A DNA stretch of 64,000 nt, taken from CAYVBE01 sp964572825. GTDB taxonomy: Bacteria; Planctomycetota; Brocadiia; SM23-32. Position numbers and translations under genes: made by a program. Under the pieces are notes generated by a model. That model was not told the DNA's origin. It ran no database searches and saw only the letters and a program-made list of their open reading frames with translations. The DNA is taken from assembly GCA_964572825.1 (NCBI GenBank), contig CAZNGS010000012.1:23532-87531 (forward strand), in the 5' to 3' direction. Positions 48,033-57,115 of this stretch are shown in pieces (position 1 is the first letter of the stretch; every line of letters begins with the position of its first letter).

Positions 48033-49054
48033 CGGTTCCTTCTCTCTCGCCTGTCCAGCTCCGTAAAGAGGTGATCCAGCGTCAGGGTGCGGTTGGCGTT
48101 GGCTCCCAGTTTCTGGATGCCATCCAGCACCAGGTCGGCCTGGTCGAGGAAGAGGTCGGCCGACCGGCCCGAGGTCCGCTCGACGATCCGCTCGCGCGCC
48201 CCCTGGTTGAACAGAGCGTCGGTCTTCCGGGGACAGGCCGCCGCCAGCGCCGCGTCCCTGTAGTAGAGGGCGGCGCACTCCAGCAGGTCCTGCAGGGTCT
48301 CGCGCGCCTCGCTGGCCGAATCCGCCTCTTCTCCGGCCCGTGAGTTCAGCCGGTCGGAGAGTTCGAAGTTATCCTTCTCCGACAGTTGCGCCAGGCGGTC
48401 GGCGAGTTCCCGGTTGAACCGGTGCAGGCCCTCGGCGAGAAACCGCTCCGCCTCCCCGGGGCTGCCCCAGCTTCGCCGCGCCAGCCACCAGGCGTCTTCC
48501 GGTTCCAGTCCCTGCTCGCGGAGGCGCTCTGTCAGCACTTCGTGGGGCAGGTTGCGGAACCGCACGACCTGGCAACGGCTCACGATGGTCGGGGGGATGT
48601 CCCGTAACGCCGCGGCCAGCAGGATGAAGTGAGACGGCCCCGCCGGCTCTTCCAGCGTTTTCAGGAAGCAATTCGCCGCTTCGAGACTCATCCGCTCCGC
48701 GTCCCGGATCACGAACACCCGGCCGGCGGAGGCGCGGGGCTTAAGCGCGGCGATGTGCTGCACTTCACGGATCGAGTCGATGGGCAAGAGCTGCCTGCCC
48801 TCGGGCACGCTGATCTCCTCGTAGTCGGGATGGTTGCCGGAGGAGATGGCCCGGCAGCTCTCGCACCCGCCGCAGTAGTCGTCGGGGGTGGCTTCCACGC
48901 AGAGCAGCACGCGCGCCAGTTCCCGGGCGAGGGCCAGGCGACCGGTTCCCGGAGAGCCGACGAAAAGAAGAGCGTGGGGCAGCCTGCCGGCCCGGAGTTG
49001 GGACATCAGAAAGCGGACCGCGACGGGCTGTTCCGACGCATTCTCGAATGCCAT
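48029..49054 (-). CDS. holB: DNA polymerase III delta-prime subunit HolB
   Basis: A 341-aa clamp-loader subunit. The zinc module has YCGGCESCRAISSGNHPDYE. The nucleotide-binding loop is degenerate (VGSPGTGRLALARE in place of GxxGxGKT), as expected for the non-ATPase delta-prime subunit. VIRDAERMSLEAANCFLKTL is the conserved segment after the Walker B position, and REQGLEPEDAWWLARRSWGS lies in the lid. The start ATG 49054 (MAFENASEQPVAVRFL) is chosen because upstream codons are not conserved. It is coupled to rsgA by a 4-nt overlap. Confidence 0.88.
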   Translation of the reverse strand: MAFENASEQPVAVRFLMSQLRAGRLPHALLFVGSPGTGRLALARELARVLLCVEATPDDYCGGCESCRAISSGNHPDYEEISVPEGRQLLPIDSIREVQHIAALKPRASAGRVFVIRDAERMSLEAANCFLKTLEEPAGPSHFILLAAALRDIPPTIVSRCQVVRFRNLPHEVLTERLREQGLEPEDAWWLARRSWGSPGEAERFLAEGLHRFNRELADRLAQLSEKDNFELSDRLNSRAGEEADSASEARETLQDLLECAALYYRDAALAAACPRKTDALFNQGARERIVERTSGRSADLFLDQADLVLDGIQKLGANANRTLTLDHLFTELDRRERRNR

Positions 49055-49064
49055 GTGCGGGGTT

Positions 49065-49304
49065 CTACTGCTCCAGAATGGCCATGACTTCACCCACCTG
49101 CACTGTATCGCCTTCGCCGGTGAGTATGTCTTTCAGGGTGCCGCCGGCTGGCGCGGGCACGGTGAAGGCAGCCTTGTCGGTCACCATCTCCACCATGTCC
49201 TGGCCTTTCTCGACGGCCTCGCCCTCCTCGACGTACCAGAAGGAGACCTCGGCTTGGTCGGGTGCGTCCTCTCCAAGGGGGGGCAGTTTCACTTCGAAGT
49301 CCAT
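49065..49304 (-). CDS. Stand-alone lipoyl-carrier domain protein
   Basis: A 79-aa protein that is essentially one lipoyl (E2-type) domain: VKLPPLGEDAPDQAEVSFWY with the typical PxLGE start, the lipoylation site in MVTDKAAFTVPAP (lysine 44), and a C-terminal half GTLKDILTGEGDTVQVGEVM. No catalytic acyltransferase or peripheral-subunit-binding domain follows, unlike normal E2 subunits. It lies between lipA (28 nt) and holB (10 nt) and shares the operon with lipB and lpd. It may be a free lipoyl carrier that lpd reoxidises; the partner enzyme is not in the window. Confidence 0.88.
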   Translation of the reverse strand: MDFEVKLPPLGEDAPDQAEVSFWYVEEGEAVEKGQDMVEMVTDKAAFTVPAPAGGTLKDILTGEGDTVQVGEVMAILEQ

Positions 49305-49332
49305 CGCCGTGCTCCTTCTCTCCGAGAGTCGT

Positions 49333-50211
49333 TCAGCGGCTCCGCGTCCCGCCCAGCAGTCGGGCGGTGAGCTCGGCCGCCCGGTAGCTGCTCCGCACGA
49401 AAGGCCCGCTCACGGCGGCGTCGAAGCCCATCTCGAGCGCCAGCCCTTTCAGTTCTCGAAACCTTTCCGGGCGGACGAACTGGGCCACCGGGTGGTGCGC
49501 CGCAGAGGGGGCCAGGTACTGGCCGATCGTGACCGCCCGGCAGCCCGCCGCGCGCAGGTCGCGCAGAAGACGGTGCACTTCGGCTTCGGTCTCGCCGAGG
49601 CCCACCATGAACCCGCTCTTCACCACGGGGGCTCCAGGATGCACGGCGGCCCGCTCCAGGACGGCCAGCGAACGCCCGTAGTCGGCCTCGGGCCGCACCT
49701 CGGTATACAGTCGGGGAACCGTCTCGACATTATGATTGAACACTTCCGGGCCGGCGTCAAGCACACGGTCAACGTCGGCCTGGCGTCCCTGGAAGTCGGG
49801 CGTCAGGACTTCCACCGTCGCCGACGTCTCCTCGTGCACCGCACGTACGGTCCGGGCGAACATCTTGCTGCCGCCGTCGGGCAGGTCGTCCCGCGTCACG
49901 CTGGTCAGCACTACGTGGGTGAGGCCCAGCTCGCAGGCGGCTTCTGCCACCCGGTGTGGCTCCGCGGGGTCCAGGGCTGTGGGAGCGCCGTGCTCGACGG
50001 CGCAGAAACGGCAGTTCCGGCTGCACCTGCGCCCCAGGATCATGAACGTCGCCGTCCCGTCGGCGTAGCATTCGCCCCGGTTCGGGCAGCGGGCCTCCCG
50101 GCACACGGTGTTGAGCCCCAGTTCGGACAGGATGGCGCGGACACGTTCGGTCCGGGCGGGGGACGGCAGCCTCTTTTTCAGCCAGGGGGGGAAGCGGCGC
50201 GCCGTCTTCAT
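49333..50211 (-). CDS. lipA: Lipoyl synthase LipA
   Basis: A 292-aa radical-SAM enzyme inserting two sulfurs into the octanoyl group on lipoyl domains. The auxiliary cluster motif is CREARCPNRGEC (CX4CX5C) and the radical-SAM motif CSRNCRFC (CX3CX2C), at about residues 39-70. The start is ATG 50211, overlapping the lipB stop by 4 nt (ATGA); the open frame continues left inside lipB. The carrier domain gene is directly downstream. Confidence 0.96.
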   Translation of the reverse strand: MKTARRFPPWLKKRLPSPARTERVRAILSELGLNTVCREARCPNRGECYADGTATFMILGRRCSRNCRFCAVEHGAPTALDPAEPHRVAEAACELGLTHVVLTSVTRDDLPDGGSKMFARTVRAVHEETSATVEVLTPDFQGRQADVDRVLDAGPEVFNHNVETVPRLYTEVRPEADYGRSLAVLERAAVHPGAPVVKSGFMVGLGETEAEVHRLLRDLRAAGCRAVTIGQYLAPSAAHHPVAQFVRPERFRELKGLALEMGFDAAVSGPFVRSSYRAAELTARLLGGTRSR

Positions 50212-50906
50212 CGGACGCTCACCTCGGAGCTTGATGCCGCGACCATTTCCATGCCGAACCGATCGGCGAAAAGGCCTGCGGCCCTCTCCGCCACCGTCTG
50301 GAGGGACGGGGCTTGCTCGAGTTCGCGCGCCAGGGAGGTCATCTCCACCTCCGGCAGCCCGCAGGGGACAATCAGCCTGAAGTAGTCCAGATCCACGTTC
50401 ACATTCAGCGCCACGCCGTGGTAGGTCACCCACCGGCGGACGGCGATGCCGATGGAGGCGATCTTGCGGCCCTCAACCCAGACCCCCGTTTGGGGTCCGT
50501 GGGCGTGGGCGGGCACGCCGTAGCTGCGGCACAACTCGACCAGCCAGCCTTCCAGGTCACGCAGGTAGCGATGCAGGTCCCGGCCCCGGCGTCCCAGGTG
50601 AATGATGGGGTAAGCGACCAGTTGCCCCGGACCGTGGAAGGTCACCTCGCCTCCCCGGTTGGTCTCAACCACCCGGACGTTTCTTTCCGCGAGCCGGCGG
50701 GGCTCGCCCACCACGTCACGCCGGCTCCCTGAGCGTCCCACGCTGATCGTGGGCGGATGCTCGATGAGCAGCAGGTAGTTCTGGCACCCCTCGCTGTTGA
50801 AGCACTGCTCCCACCGATCGAGCTGCCGTTCGAAGGCGGGCTGGAAATCCAGCCGCAGGGGTCCCTCGACACGCAGTCCGGGCCGGACTGTCTCGGCGTT
50901 GCTCAC
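50208..50906 (-). CDS. lipB: Octanoyltransferase LipB
   Basis: A 232-aa enzyme transferring octanoyl groups from acyl carrier protein to lipoyl domains. ENYLLLI-type segments (YLLLIEHPPTISVGRSG, about residues 44-60), RGGEVTFHGPGQLVAYPIIH with the substrate-binding RGGxxTFHGPGQ, and HGPQTGVWVEGRKIASIGIA, containing the catalytic Lys, support this. The conserved Cys follows in IVPCGLPEVEMTSL. The start is GTG 50906 directly after the lpd stop. It is coupled to lipA. Confidence 0.96.
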   Translation of the reverse strand: MSNAETVRPGLRVEGPLRLDFQPAFERQLDRWEQCFNSEGCQNYLLLIEHPPTISVGRSGSRRDVVGEPRRLAERNVRVVETNRGGEVTFHGPGQLVAYPIIHLGRRGRDLHRYLRDLEGWLVELCRSYGVPAHAHGPQTGVWVEGRKIASIGIAVRRWVTYHGVALNVNVDLDYFRLIVPCGLPEVEMTSLARELEQAPSLQTVAERAAGLFADRFGMEMVAASSSEVSVR

Positions 50907-52304
50907 TCAGCCCCTCCAGTTCACGGGCAGTCCGACCAGTCCTCCGGCCACTTCGTGGAGAGCTTCGGCCAGCGTCGGATGAGCGTGTACCGTGTCGGCC
51001 AGCTCCTCGGCCGTGCATTCCAACCCGAGAGCCACGCACGCCTCGCCCAGCAGGGAGCTGGCCTCGGGACCGCAGATGTGGATGCCCACCAGTTCGCCCG
51101 TGGCGGCGTCCGCCACGGCCTTCACGAATCCGTCGGTCTCGTCCAGGATGTGCGCCTTGCCCAGGGCGGAGAAGGGGAACCGCTTGACCGTGACCTCGTC
51201 GAGTGTGTCCTTCGCCTCCTGCTCCGTCAGGCCGACCGTGGCGATCTCGGGGAAGGCGAAGACGCAGGCCGGCACCAGCCGGTAGTCCATGGCGGCGGTG
51301 ATGGTGCCGGTGGCGTGGTCGGCGGCAACGAGGCCCTCGTGACTGGCCATGTGAGCCAGCAGTGGGCCGCCGGTCACGTCGCCGACGGCGTAGATATGCG
51401 GCACGGAGCTCTGCATGTGCTCGTTGACCGGTATCTGCCCCGCGTCGCCCCTTTCAAGCCCGGCGTTCTGGATCTGCAGGCCGGAGCAGTCGGGCTGCCG
51501 TCCCACGCACACGAGCATCTTCTCCGCGTGCACCTCTTCACCGTCGGAAAGGGTCGCATGCACCTCATCGTCTTCGGCGTTGGCCTCTTCCAGGGTCGTG
51601 CCCAACCGAACGTCCACCCCCGCTTTCTTCAGGGCGCTGGCCATCGCCCGGGAGCAGTCCGCGTCCATCGCCGGCAGTATGCTGTCCAGCATCTCCACGA
51701 CGGTGACCTTGCACCCGAAGGCCGCGTAGATGCCGGCGAACTCGACGCCGACGTAGCCGCCGCCGACGATGACGACGGATTTGGGAAGCTCCTCCGCCCG
51801 CACGGCGTCGGAGCTGTCGATGATTTCCTTGTGATCGAAGGGCGCGGCGGACAGCTCGACCGGACGGGACCCGGTTGCGATCATGATCGTTTCAGCGGTG
51901 AGCTGCTCCCGATCGTCCCCGCCCTCGAGGGTCAGCGTGTGGGGGTCTTTGAAGGCCGCCTCGGCGCGGATCAGTTCCACGTCGTTTCCGGACAGGAGGG
52001 CGCGCACACCCTTGCCCAGGCGGCGCACGATCTCGTCCCGACGCGTCGCCACGGTTGCGTAGTTGAGTCGAGGATCGACGCCCTCCACCCCGAACTCGGC
52101 GGCCGAGTCCGCCCACTTGAGCACCCGGGCGCTGTGCCAGAACACCTTGGTGGGAATGCAGCCCACGTTTGTGCAGACACCTCCCGGCTCACCCTTCTCG
52201 ATCACGCACGTGGTCGCTCCCCTTTGGGCGGCACGGATGGCGGCCACGTAGCCTCCCGGTCCTGAGCCGATTACGGCCACGTCGAAATCGTACTGTTCGC
52301 TCAT
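50907..52304 (-). CDS. lpdA: Dihydrolipoyl dehydrogenase
   Basis: A 465-aa flavoprotein disulfide reductase reoxidising dihydrolipoyl groups with NAD+. The FAD-binding segment is VAVIGSGPGGYVAAIRAAQR. The redox-active pair is in GGVCTNVGCIPTK (CxxxxC). The NAD-binding segment is VVIVGGGYVGVEFAG, and the C-terminal dimer interface has HAHPTLAEALHE with the catalytic His-Glu. The start ATG 52304 precedes the FAD motif by seven residues. It leads the lipoate operon lpd-lipB-lipA-lipoyl domain-holB-rsgA. Confidence 0.96.
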   Translation of the reverse strand: MSEQYDFDVAVIGSGPGGYVAAIRAAQRGATTCVIEKGEPGGVCTNVGCIPTKVFWHSARVLKWADSAAEFGVEGVDPRLNYATVATRRDEIVRRLGKGVRALLSGNDVELIRAEAAFKDPHTLTLEGGDDREQLTAETIMIATGSRPVELSAAPFDHKEIIDSSDAVRAEELPKSVVIVGGGYVGVEFAGIYAAFGCKVTVVEMLDSILPAMDADCSRAMASALKKAGVDVRLGTTLEEANAEDDEVHATLSDGEEVHAEKMLVCVGRQPDCSGLQIQNAGLERGDAGQIPVNEHMQSSVPHIYAVGDVTGGPLLAHMASHEGLVAADHATGTITAAMDYRLVPACVFAFPEIATVGLTEQEAKDTLDEVTVKRFPFSALGKAHILDETDGFVKAVADAATGELVGIHICGPEASSLLGEACVALGLECTAEELADTVHAHPTLAEALHEVAGGLVGLPVNWRG

Positions 52305-52504
52305 GGGCACCTCGCGGATGAAACAGACAGGCCGAAACGAACTCACCCCGGCCGTATATTCTAATCCATGCCCCCGACCCGGCCAAACGACACGCCGCTT
52401 CTGCGCGGCACGGTGCCGGTTGGTCGGGCAGATCAGTTTCCCTTCGGCAAGGCCCTGCTCAGGGGTACAAGCGCCGGAGCTGGCCGCCGAGCCGGGCGGC
52501 GGAC

Positions 52505-53329
52505 TCAGAAGCTGAGCCTGCGGCCTTCCAGGGCGCGCTCCACGCGGGGGATGTCGGCCCGGCCGGTCAGGTCGAGCACCGGTCCCGTGCAGTGCACCAC
52601 GTCGAAGGGTACCTCTCCGGAGGCGATCAGTTCGGTTACGGCGGCGGTCAGTTCCAGCTCGCCGCGTTGCGGATCGGGCTCGACGGCGCGGCAGCGCCCG
52701 AAGATGTGGGGCGTGAAGTGGTAGAGGTTCATGTTGACCAGCAGGCGCCCATCGCGGGCGAACCGCTCCGGGTTGACGGGTTTCTCGACGATGCCCCGGA
52801 GCTGCCCCGTCCCGTCCATGGAGAGGACGGCGAAGCTCCTGACCCGGTCCGGCGCAATGTTCCCGGCCCTTGCCAGTTCATCCCGGTCGAAAGCGCCCAC
52901 CGCGCAACGCCCCTCCGGCAGGTCGGCCATCCGGCGCAAGTCGTCCAGGGCAAACAGGTTATCGCCGTTGGTGAGCAGAAACTCGTCGTCGCCCGCGAAA
53001 TCTTCGGCGGCCAGAACGGCGTCGGCGGTGCCCAGCGGTTCTTGCTGGACGGCACATTCCAGGGAGGCCCCCGTCGCCTCGCCGATGCGGCGGGCATGCT
53101 GCCGCAGGAGGTCGGCGTCCGGCGCGACAACCAGGCAGATGCGCGAGAAGCCGGCGCGGATGAGGGCGTCCGTCAGGTAATCCAGGAAGGGCCTGCCGTT
53201 CAGCGGTATCAGCGCCTTCAAGCCCTGCTCGGCCACGCGGGCGGCGTTCTCGGCCAGCGCCACGCCCTCCTCTTCGCGCTGCATCCGGGTGCCCAGTCCC
53301 CGCGCCATCACAACCGCTTTGTGGGTCAT
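52505..53329 (-). CDS. Sugar-phosphate nucleotidyltransferase
   Basis: A 274-aa NTP-transferase of the GT-A fold. The N-terminal signature is MARGLGTRMQRE (GxGTRM-like) with LKALIPLNGRPFLDYLTDAL. The DxD-like site is in FLLTNGDNLFAL. GIVEKPVNP is the EKP segment, and LELTAAVTELIASGEVPFDV is near the end. It probably makes a nucleotide sugar for surface polysaccharide; the sugar is unknown. The start ATG overlaps the stop of the acyltransferase gene by 4 nt. Confidence 0.9.
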   Translation of the reverse strand: MTHKAVVMARGLGTRMQREEEGVALAENAARVAEQGLKALIPLNGRPFLDYLTDALIRAGFSRICLVVAPDADLLRQHARRIGEATGASLECAVQQEPLGTADAVLAAEDFAGDDEFLLTNGDNLFALDDLRRMADLPEGRCAVGAFDRDELARAGNIAPDRVRSFAVLSMDGTGQLRGIVEKPVNPERFARDGRLLVNMNLYHFTPHIFGRCRAVEPDPQRGELELTAAVTELIASGEVPFDVVHCTGPVLDLTGRADIPRVERALEGRRLSF

Positions 53330-54288
53330 GGTTTCCCCGTGAGTGCTTCTTGTCGGTGTTCGTTTGTGCGCGCCCTCCTGGCGTGCCTGTACTTGCCCGG
53401 GTAGGTCTTCCACCGTCTGTGCAGCCAGAGCCACTCTTCGGGCGCCTGGCGAACCACCTCTTCGAGGTCCCGCGTGATCCGCTGGGTGATGCGGTGGATT
53501 TCGGCCTTCCGACGGGCCTCCATGCGGGGCTGCACCACGTCCTTCAACACGATGCGGAAGCGGTTCTGGCCCGGCATGCGGCGGGCGTGCACGAAGGCCA
53601 CCGGTGCGCCCGTGCGCAGTGCGACGATGGCCGGGGCGGGGGTGGTGCTGGCCGGCCGGCCGAAAAAGTCCGTGAAGATGCCGTGTTTCCGGGCGTCCTG
53701 GTCGATCAGCAGGGCCACGTTCTGGCCCTCCCGCACCAGGTGTATCATCTTGTGGAGGCTGCCATGTCTGTTCAGGGTCCGCTGACGCGTCTTCTGGCGC
53801 AACCCCCGCACGTACTCGCGCAGGAAAGGGTTGCGGGAGGGGCGCGTCATCGTCCAGATGGGGTATCCCAGGGCCGCGGCGCTGGCCCCCAGCACTTCCC
53901 AGTGTCCGACGTGGCCGGTGACGAATACGACGCCGACGCCCCTCCCCTGCGCGGCCAGTTTGCCGAATCCCTCCGCCTCCATAAACGTCTCGGTGGGTCG
54001 GCGCCCGACCAATCGCACAAGGTGCAGGGCGTCCAGAATGCTGCTCGTGATGTGGGCGTAAGACTCGCGAAGCACGCGTCGCACCTCCTCGGCGGTGGCG
54101 TCGGGGAATGCCAGGTGCAGGTTCTCGATGGCGTTTGCCTTGCGGCGGCTGTGGTCCAGCCGAAAGGACATCCGGCCGAGCAGTTGCGCGGCCCGCCTGC
54201 CGGTCTGCCAAGGCAACACTTCAAGATATGCGAAAAGGTTGCGCACCGCCGCATACAGGAGCCAGTGCTTTACTGTGCCGGAGACCAT
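53326..54288 (-). CDS. LpxL-type lysophospholipid acyltransferase
   Basis: A 320-aa member of the lipid A biosynthesis acyltransferase family. The catalytic HxxxxE motif is TGHVGHWEVLG at about residues 121-131. Further conserved segments are VALLIDQDARKHGIFTDFFG, VAFVHARRMPG and WLWLHRRWKTYP near the C-terminus. The start ATG 54288 (MVSGTVKHWLLYAAVRNLFA) gives a hydrophobic N-terminus consistent with membrane association. It probably adds secondary acyl chains to lipid A or a related lipid and is translated together with the nucleotidyltransferase. Confidence 0.92.
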   Translation of the reverse strand: MVSGTVKHWLLYAAVRNLFAYLEVLPWQTGRRAAQLLGRMSFRLDHSRRKANAIENLHLAFPDATAEEVRRVLRESYAHITSSILDALHLVRLVGRRPTETFMEAEGFGKLAAQGRGVGVVFVTGHVGHWEVLGASAAALGYPIWTMTRPSRNPFLREYVRGLRQKTRQRTLNRHGSLHKMIHLVREGQNVALLIDQDARKHGIFTDFFGRPASTTPAPAIVALRTGAPVAFVHARRMPGQNRFRIVLKDVVQPRMEARRKAEIHRITQRITRDLEEVVRQAPEEWLWLHRRWKTYPGKYRHARRARTNEHRQEALTGKP

Positions 54289-54322
54289 GGAATTCGTGTC
54301 ATTTCCTGTCTGGTGAATCAGA

Positions 54323-57115
54323 CTACGCCCCCAGGGCGCCGCACAGGAAGCGGCCCGTGTGACTCTCCTCACACCAAGCCACATCCTCCGGAGGGCCGGC
54401 CACGACCACCCGGCCTCCGCCGGCGCCCTGCTCCGGGCCGAGATCAATGACCCAGTCCGCACACTTTATAACATCCAGGTTGTGTTCCACAACTATAACG
54501 GTGTGTCCGTGGTCCACCAGCGTTTGAAAGCAGGACAGCAGCTTGCGGATGTCGTCGAAGTGCAACCCCACGGTGGGCTCGTCGAACAGGAAAAGCTGCC
54601 TTTCCTTCTTGCCGTCCGCGATGTGGGAGGCGAGCTTCAGCCTCTGGGCCTCCCCGCCCGACAGGGTGGTGGCCGGCTGACCCAGCCGGATGTATCCCAG
54701 GCCCGTCCGGGAGAGGTAGCGGAGCCTGTCGGCGATGGGCTTGTGGTCGCGGAAGAACCGCAGGGCGTGGTCCGCCGTCATCTGCAGCACGTCGTATATG
54801 GACTGGCCACGGTATTTGATCTCCAGGATGTTCTCCTGGAAGCGGCGTCCTCCGCACCGGTCGCAGGTCACGTAAACGTCGGCCAGGAATTGCATGTCCA
54901 CCTTGATGGTGCCCGTGCCACCGCAGTTCTCGCACCGGCCGCCGGGCGTGTTGAACGAGAAGGTGCCCTGGTCCAGGTTGCGGATGCGTGCCTCGCGGGT
55001 CCCGGCGAAGAGCTTGCGGATGTAGCTGAACGCCTTCACGTAGGTGACCGGGTTGGAGCGGGGCGTCTGGCCGATGGGGGACTGATCCACCAGCGTCACG
55101 TCGTCCACCAGGTCGTCGCCGCTCAGTTCGTCGTGCTCGCCGATGGGGTCGGCGTAGCCGCCCGGCTTTCGTCGCTTGATGGCGCCGTAGAGGGTGTCCT
55201 GGACCAGGGTGCTCTTGCCGCTGCCGCTGACGCCGGTCACGCAGATGAACAGGCCCAGGGGGAACCGCACGGTGACGTTCTTCAGGTTGTGCTCGCGGGC
55301 GCCGCGGATAACGATCTCTTCGGGGCCGGGCCTGCGACGCTCCTCGGGGACGGGGATGCGCAGTTCTCCGCGCAGGTAGGCACCCGTGACCGATTTCTCG
55401 CACTCCGGAAGGCCCCCCACGGGGCCGGCATAGACGACCTCGCCGCCCCGTTCGCCCGCGCGCGGACCCAGGTCGATCACGTGGTCGGCGGCCTGGATGA
55501 TCTGCCGATCGTGCTCCACCACCACCACCGTGTTGCCCGCGTCCCGGAGGTCGTTCAGGATGCCGATCAGCCGGTCCGCGTCCCGCGGGTGCAGGCCGAT
55601 GCTGGGCTCGTCGAGGATGTAGAGGGTGTTGACCAGCGCGCTGCCCAGGCTGGTGGCCAGGTTCACGCGCTGCATCTCCCCGCCGCTCAGGGTGCGCGTC
55701 AGTCGGTCCAGCGTCAGGTAATCCAGGCCGATCTTCTCCAGGCAGTCCAGGTGGCTGCGGATCTCCCGCAGCAGCAGCGCGCTGATCTCGCGTTCTTCGT
55801 CGGTCAGCTCGATCGCCTCCCGAAAGAATTGTGCGGCCCGGCCGATGGTGAAGCTGTTGACCTCGGCTATGCTGCGGCCGGAGACCCGGGCGGCGCGGGC
55901 TTCCCCGCACAGCCGCGTCCCCTCGCAGTCCGGGCAGGTCAGGTAGCTGCGGTAGCGGCTCAGCAGCACGCGCACGTGCAGCTTGTACTTCTTGCTCTCC
56001 AGCCAGTTGAAGTAGTCCAGGACGCCGTAGAAATGCTCGGTCCCCTCGAAGACGGCGTCCTGCTGCCATTCCTCCAGCTCCTGCCATGGCACGTCGAGCG
56101 GGATGCCCGCCTTGGGTGCGCCTTCCAGGAGTTGATCCAGGCACTCCCGGGTCGAGTCGGTGGTCCAGGGCGCGATGGCGCCCTCCCGCAGACTCTTCCG
56201 GGGGCCGGGCACGACCCGCTGCCGGCTGATCGATATGATGGCGCCGTAGCCGGAGCAGTTCTCGCAGGCGCCCAGCGGGCTGTTGAAGGAAAAGAGCTGG
56301 GGGGCGGGTTCCGGCATCTCCCGGCCGCAACCGGCGCAGACGAGCCGGTTGTTGAACCGCAGTGTGGGTCCGTCCAGGGCGTGCACCCGGCACCGGCCCT
56401 TGCCCAGGCGGTAGCAGGTCTCGACCCCCTCGATGAGCCGGCTGCGCGCCTCGGGGCCGACAACAAGCCGGTCCACGATCACCTCCACCTCCGAGCGCCC
56501 CTCCACGGGAATCCTGTCGGTCGAAGTGATGTCGATGACTTCGTCGTCCACCAGCAGGCGCACGAAGCCCATCTCCCGGATGCGCTCGGCCTGCTCCTCC
56601 ACGGACAGCTTCTCGCTCAGGGTCAGGGGGAAGCCCACCATAAACCGCGTGCCTTCGGGCAGAGAGAGGACCTCCTGGGCGACGTGCGCGGGGGTGTGCG
56701 CCTGAATCTCCCGGCCGCAGTCGGGGCAGAAGACGTGCCCCACCCTGGCCCACAGCAGCCGCATGTAATCGTTCAGCTCCGTGGCGGTGCCGACCGTGGA
56801 ACGGCGGCTCTTGACGGGGTTCTTCTGTTCGATAGCGATGGCCGGTGGGATGTTCTCCACCCTGTCCACGTCCGGCCTGTCCATCCGCTCCAGGAACTGG
56901 CGGGCGTAGGTGCTGAAGGACTCCACGTATCGCCGCTGGCCCTCGGCGTAGAGTGTGTCCAGGGCCAGGCTGGACTTGCCGCTGCCGCTCACCCCGGTGA
57001 TGGCCACGTGCCTGCCCCGCGGCACGTCGACGTCGATGCCCTTCAGATTGTGCACGCGGACGCCGCGGGCGCGTATGGCGTTGTCGGTGGTCATCGGATC
57101 GGTCCCGGTGTCCAT
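54323..57115 (-). CDS. uvrA: Excinuclease ABC subunit UvrA
   Basis: A 930-aa DNA damage sensor for nucleotide excision repair. First ATPase half: Walker A GVSGSGKSSLALDTLYAEGQ, zinc-module cysteines CAGCGREM and CENCSGYG, and signature LSGGEMQRVNLATSLGSALV. Second half: GVSGSGKSTLVQDTLYGA, zinc module CENCGGTGTI and CDRCGGRRF, and LSGGEAQRLKLASHIA. The start is taken as ATG 57115, with GAAGGA upstream; ATG 57094 (MTTDNAIRARGV) is an alternative. Together with Mfd it equips the cell for coupled repair; UvrB and UvrC are not in the window. Confidence 0.96.
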   Translation of the reverse strand: MDTGTDPMTTDNAIRARGVRVHNLKGIDVDVPRGRHVAITGVSGSGKSSLALDTLYAEGQRRYVESFSTYARQFLERMDRPDVDRVENIPPAIAIEQKNPVKSRRSTVGTATELNDYMRLLWARVGHVFCPDCGREIQAHTPAHVAQEVLSLPEGTRFMVGFPLTLSEKLSVEEQAERIREMGFVRLLVDDEVIDITSTDRIPVEGRSEVEVIVDRLVVGPEARSRLIEGVETCYRLGKGRCRVHALDGPTLRFNNRLVCAGCGREMPEPAPQLFSFNSPLGACENCSGYGAIISISRQRVVPGPRKSLREGAIAPWTTDSTRECLDQLLEGAPKAGIPLDVPWQELEEWQQDAVFEGTEHFYGVLDYFNWLESKKYKLHVRVLLSRYRSYLTCPDCEGTRLCGEARAARVSGRSIAEVNSFTIGRAAQFFREAIELTDEEREISALLLREIRSHLDCLEKIGLDYLTLDRLTRTLSGGEMQRVNLATSLGSALVNTLYILDEPSIGLHPRDADRLIGILNDLRDAGNTVVVVEHDRQIIQAADHVIDLGPRAGERGGEVVYAGPVGGLPECEKSVTGAYLRGELRIPVPEERRRPGPEEIVIRGAREHNLKNVTVRFPLGLFICVTGVSGSGKSTLVQDTLYGAIKRRKPGGYADPIGEHDELSGDDLVDDVTLVDQSPIGQTPRSNPVTYVKAFSYIRKLFAGTREARIRNLDQGTFSFNTPGGRCENCGGTGTIKVDMQFLADVYVTCDRCGGRRFQENILEIKYRGQSIYDVLQMTADHALRFFRDHKPIADRLRYLSRTGLGYIRLGQPATTLSGGEAQRLKLASHIADGKKERQLFLFDEPTVGLHFDDIRKLLSCFQTLVDHGHTVIVVEHNLDVIKCADWVIDLGPEQGAGGGRVVVAGPPEDVAWCEESHTGRFLCGALGA

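Noticed and set aside
48033..48278. Extended rsgA start
   Set aside because: It would overlap holB by over 240 bp; GTG 48032 in a 4-nt overlap matches the conserved N-terminus.
48800..49020. Apparent loss-of-function in holB P-loop (GTGRLA)
   Set aside because: A degenerate P-loop is normal for delta-prime subunits, so this was not treated as an anomaly.
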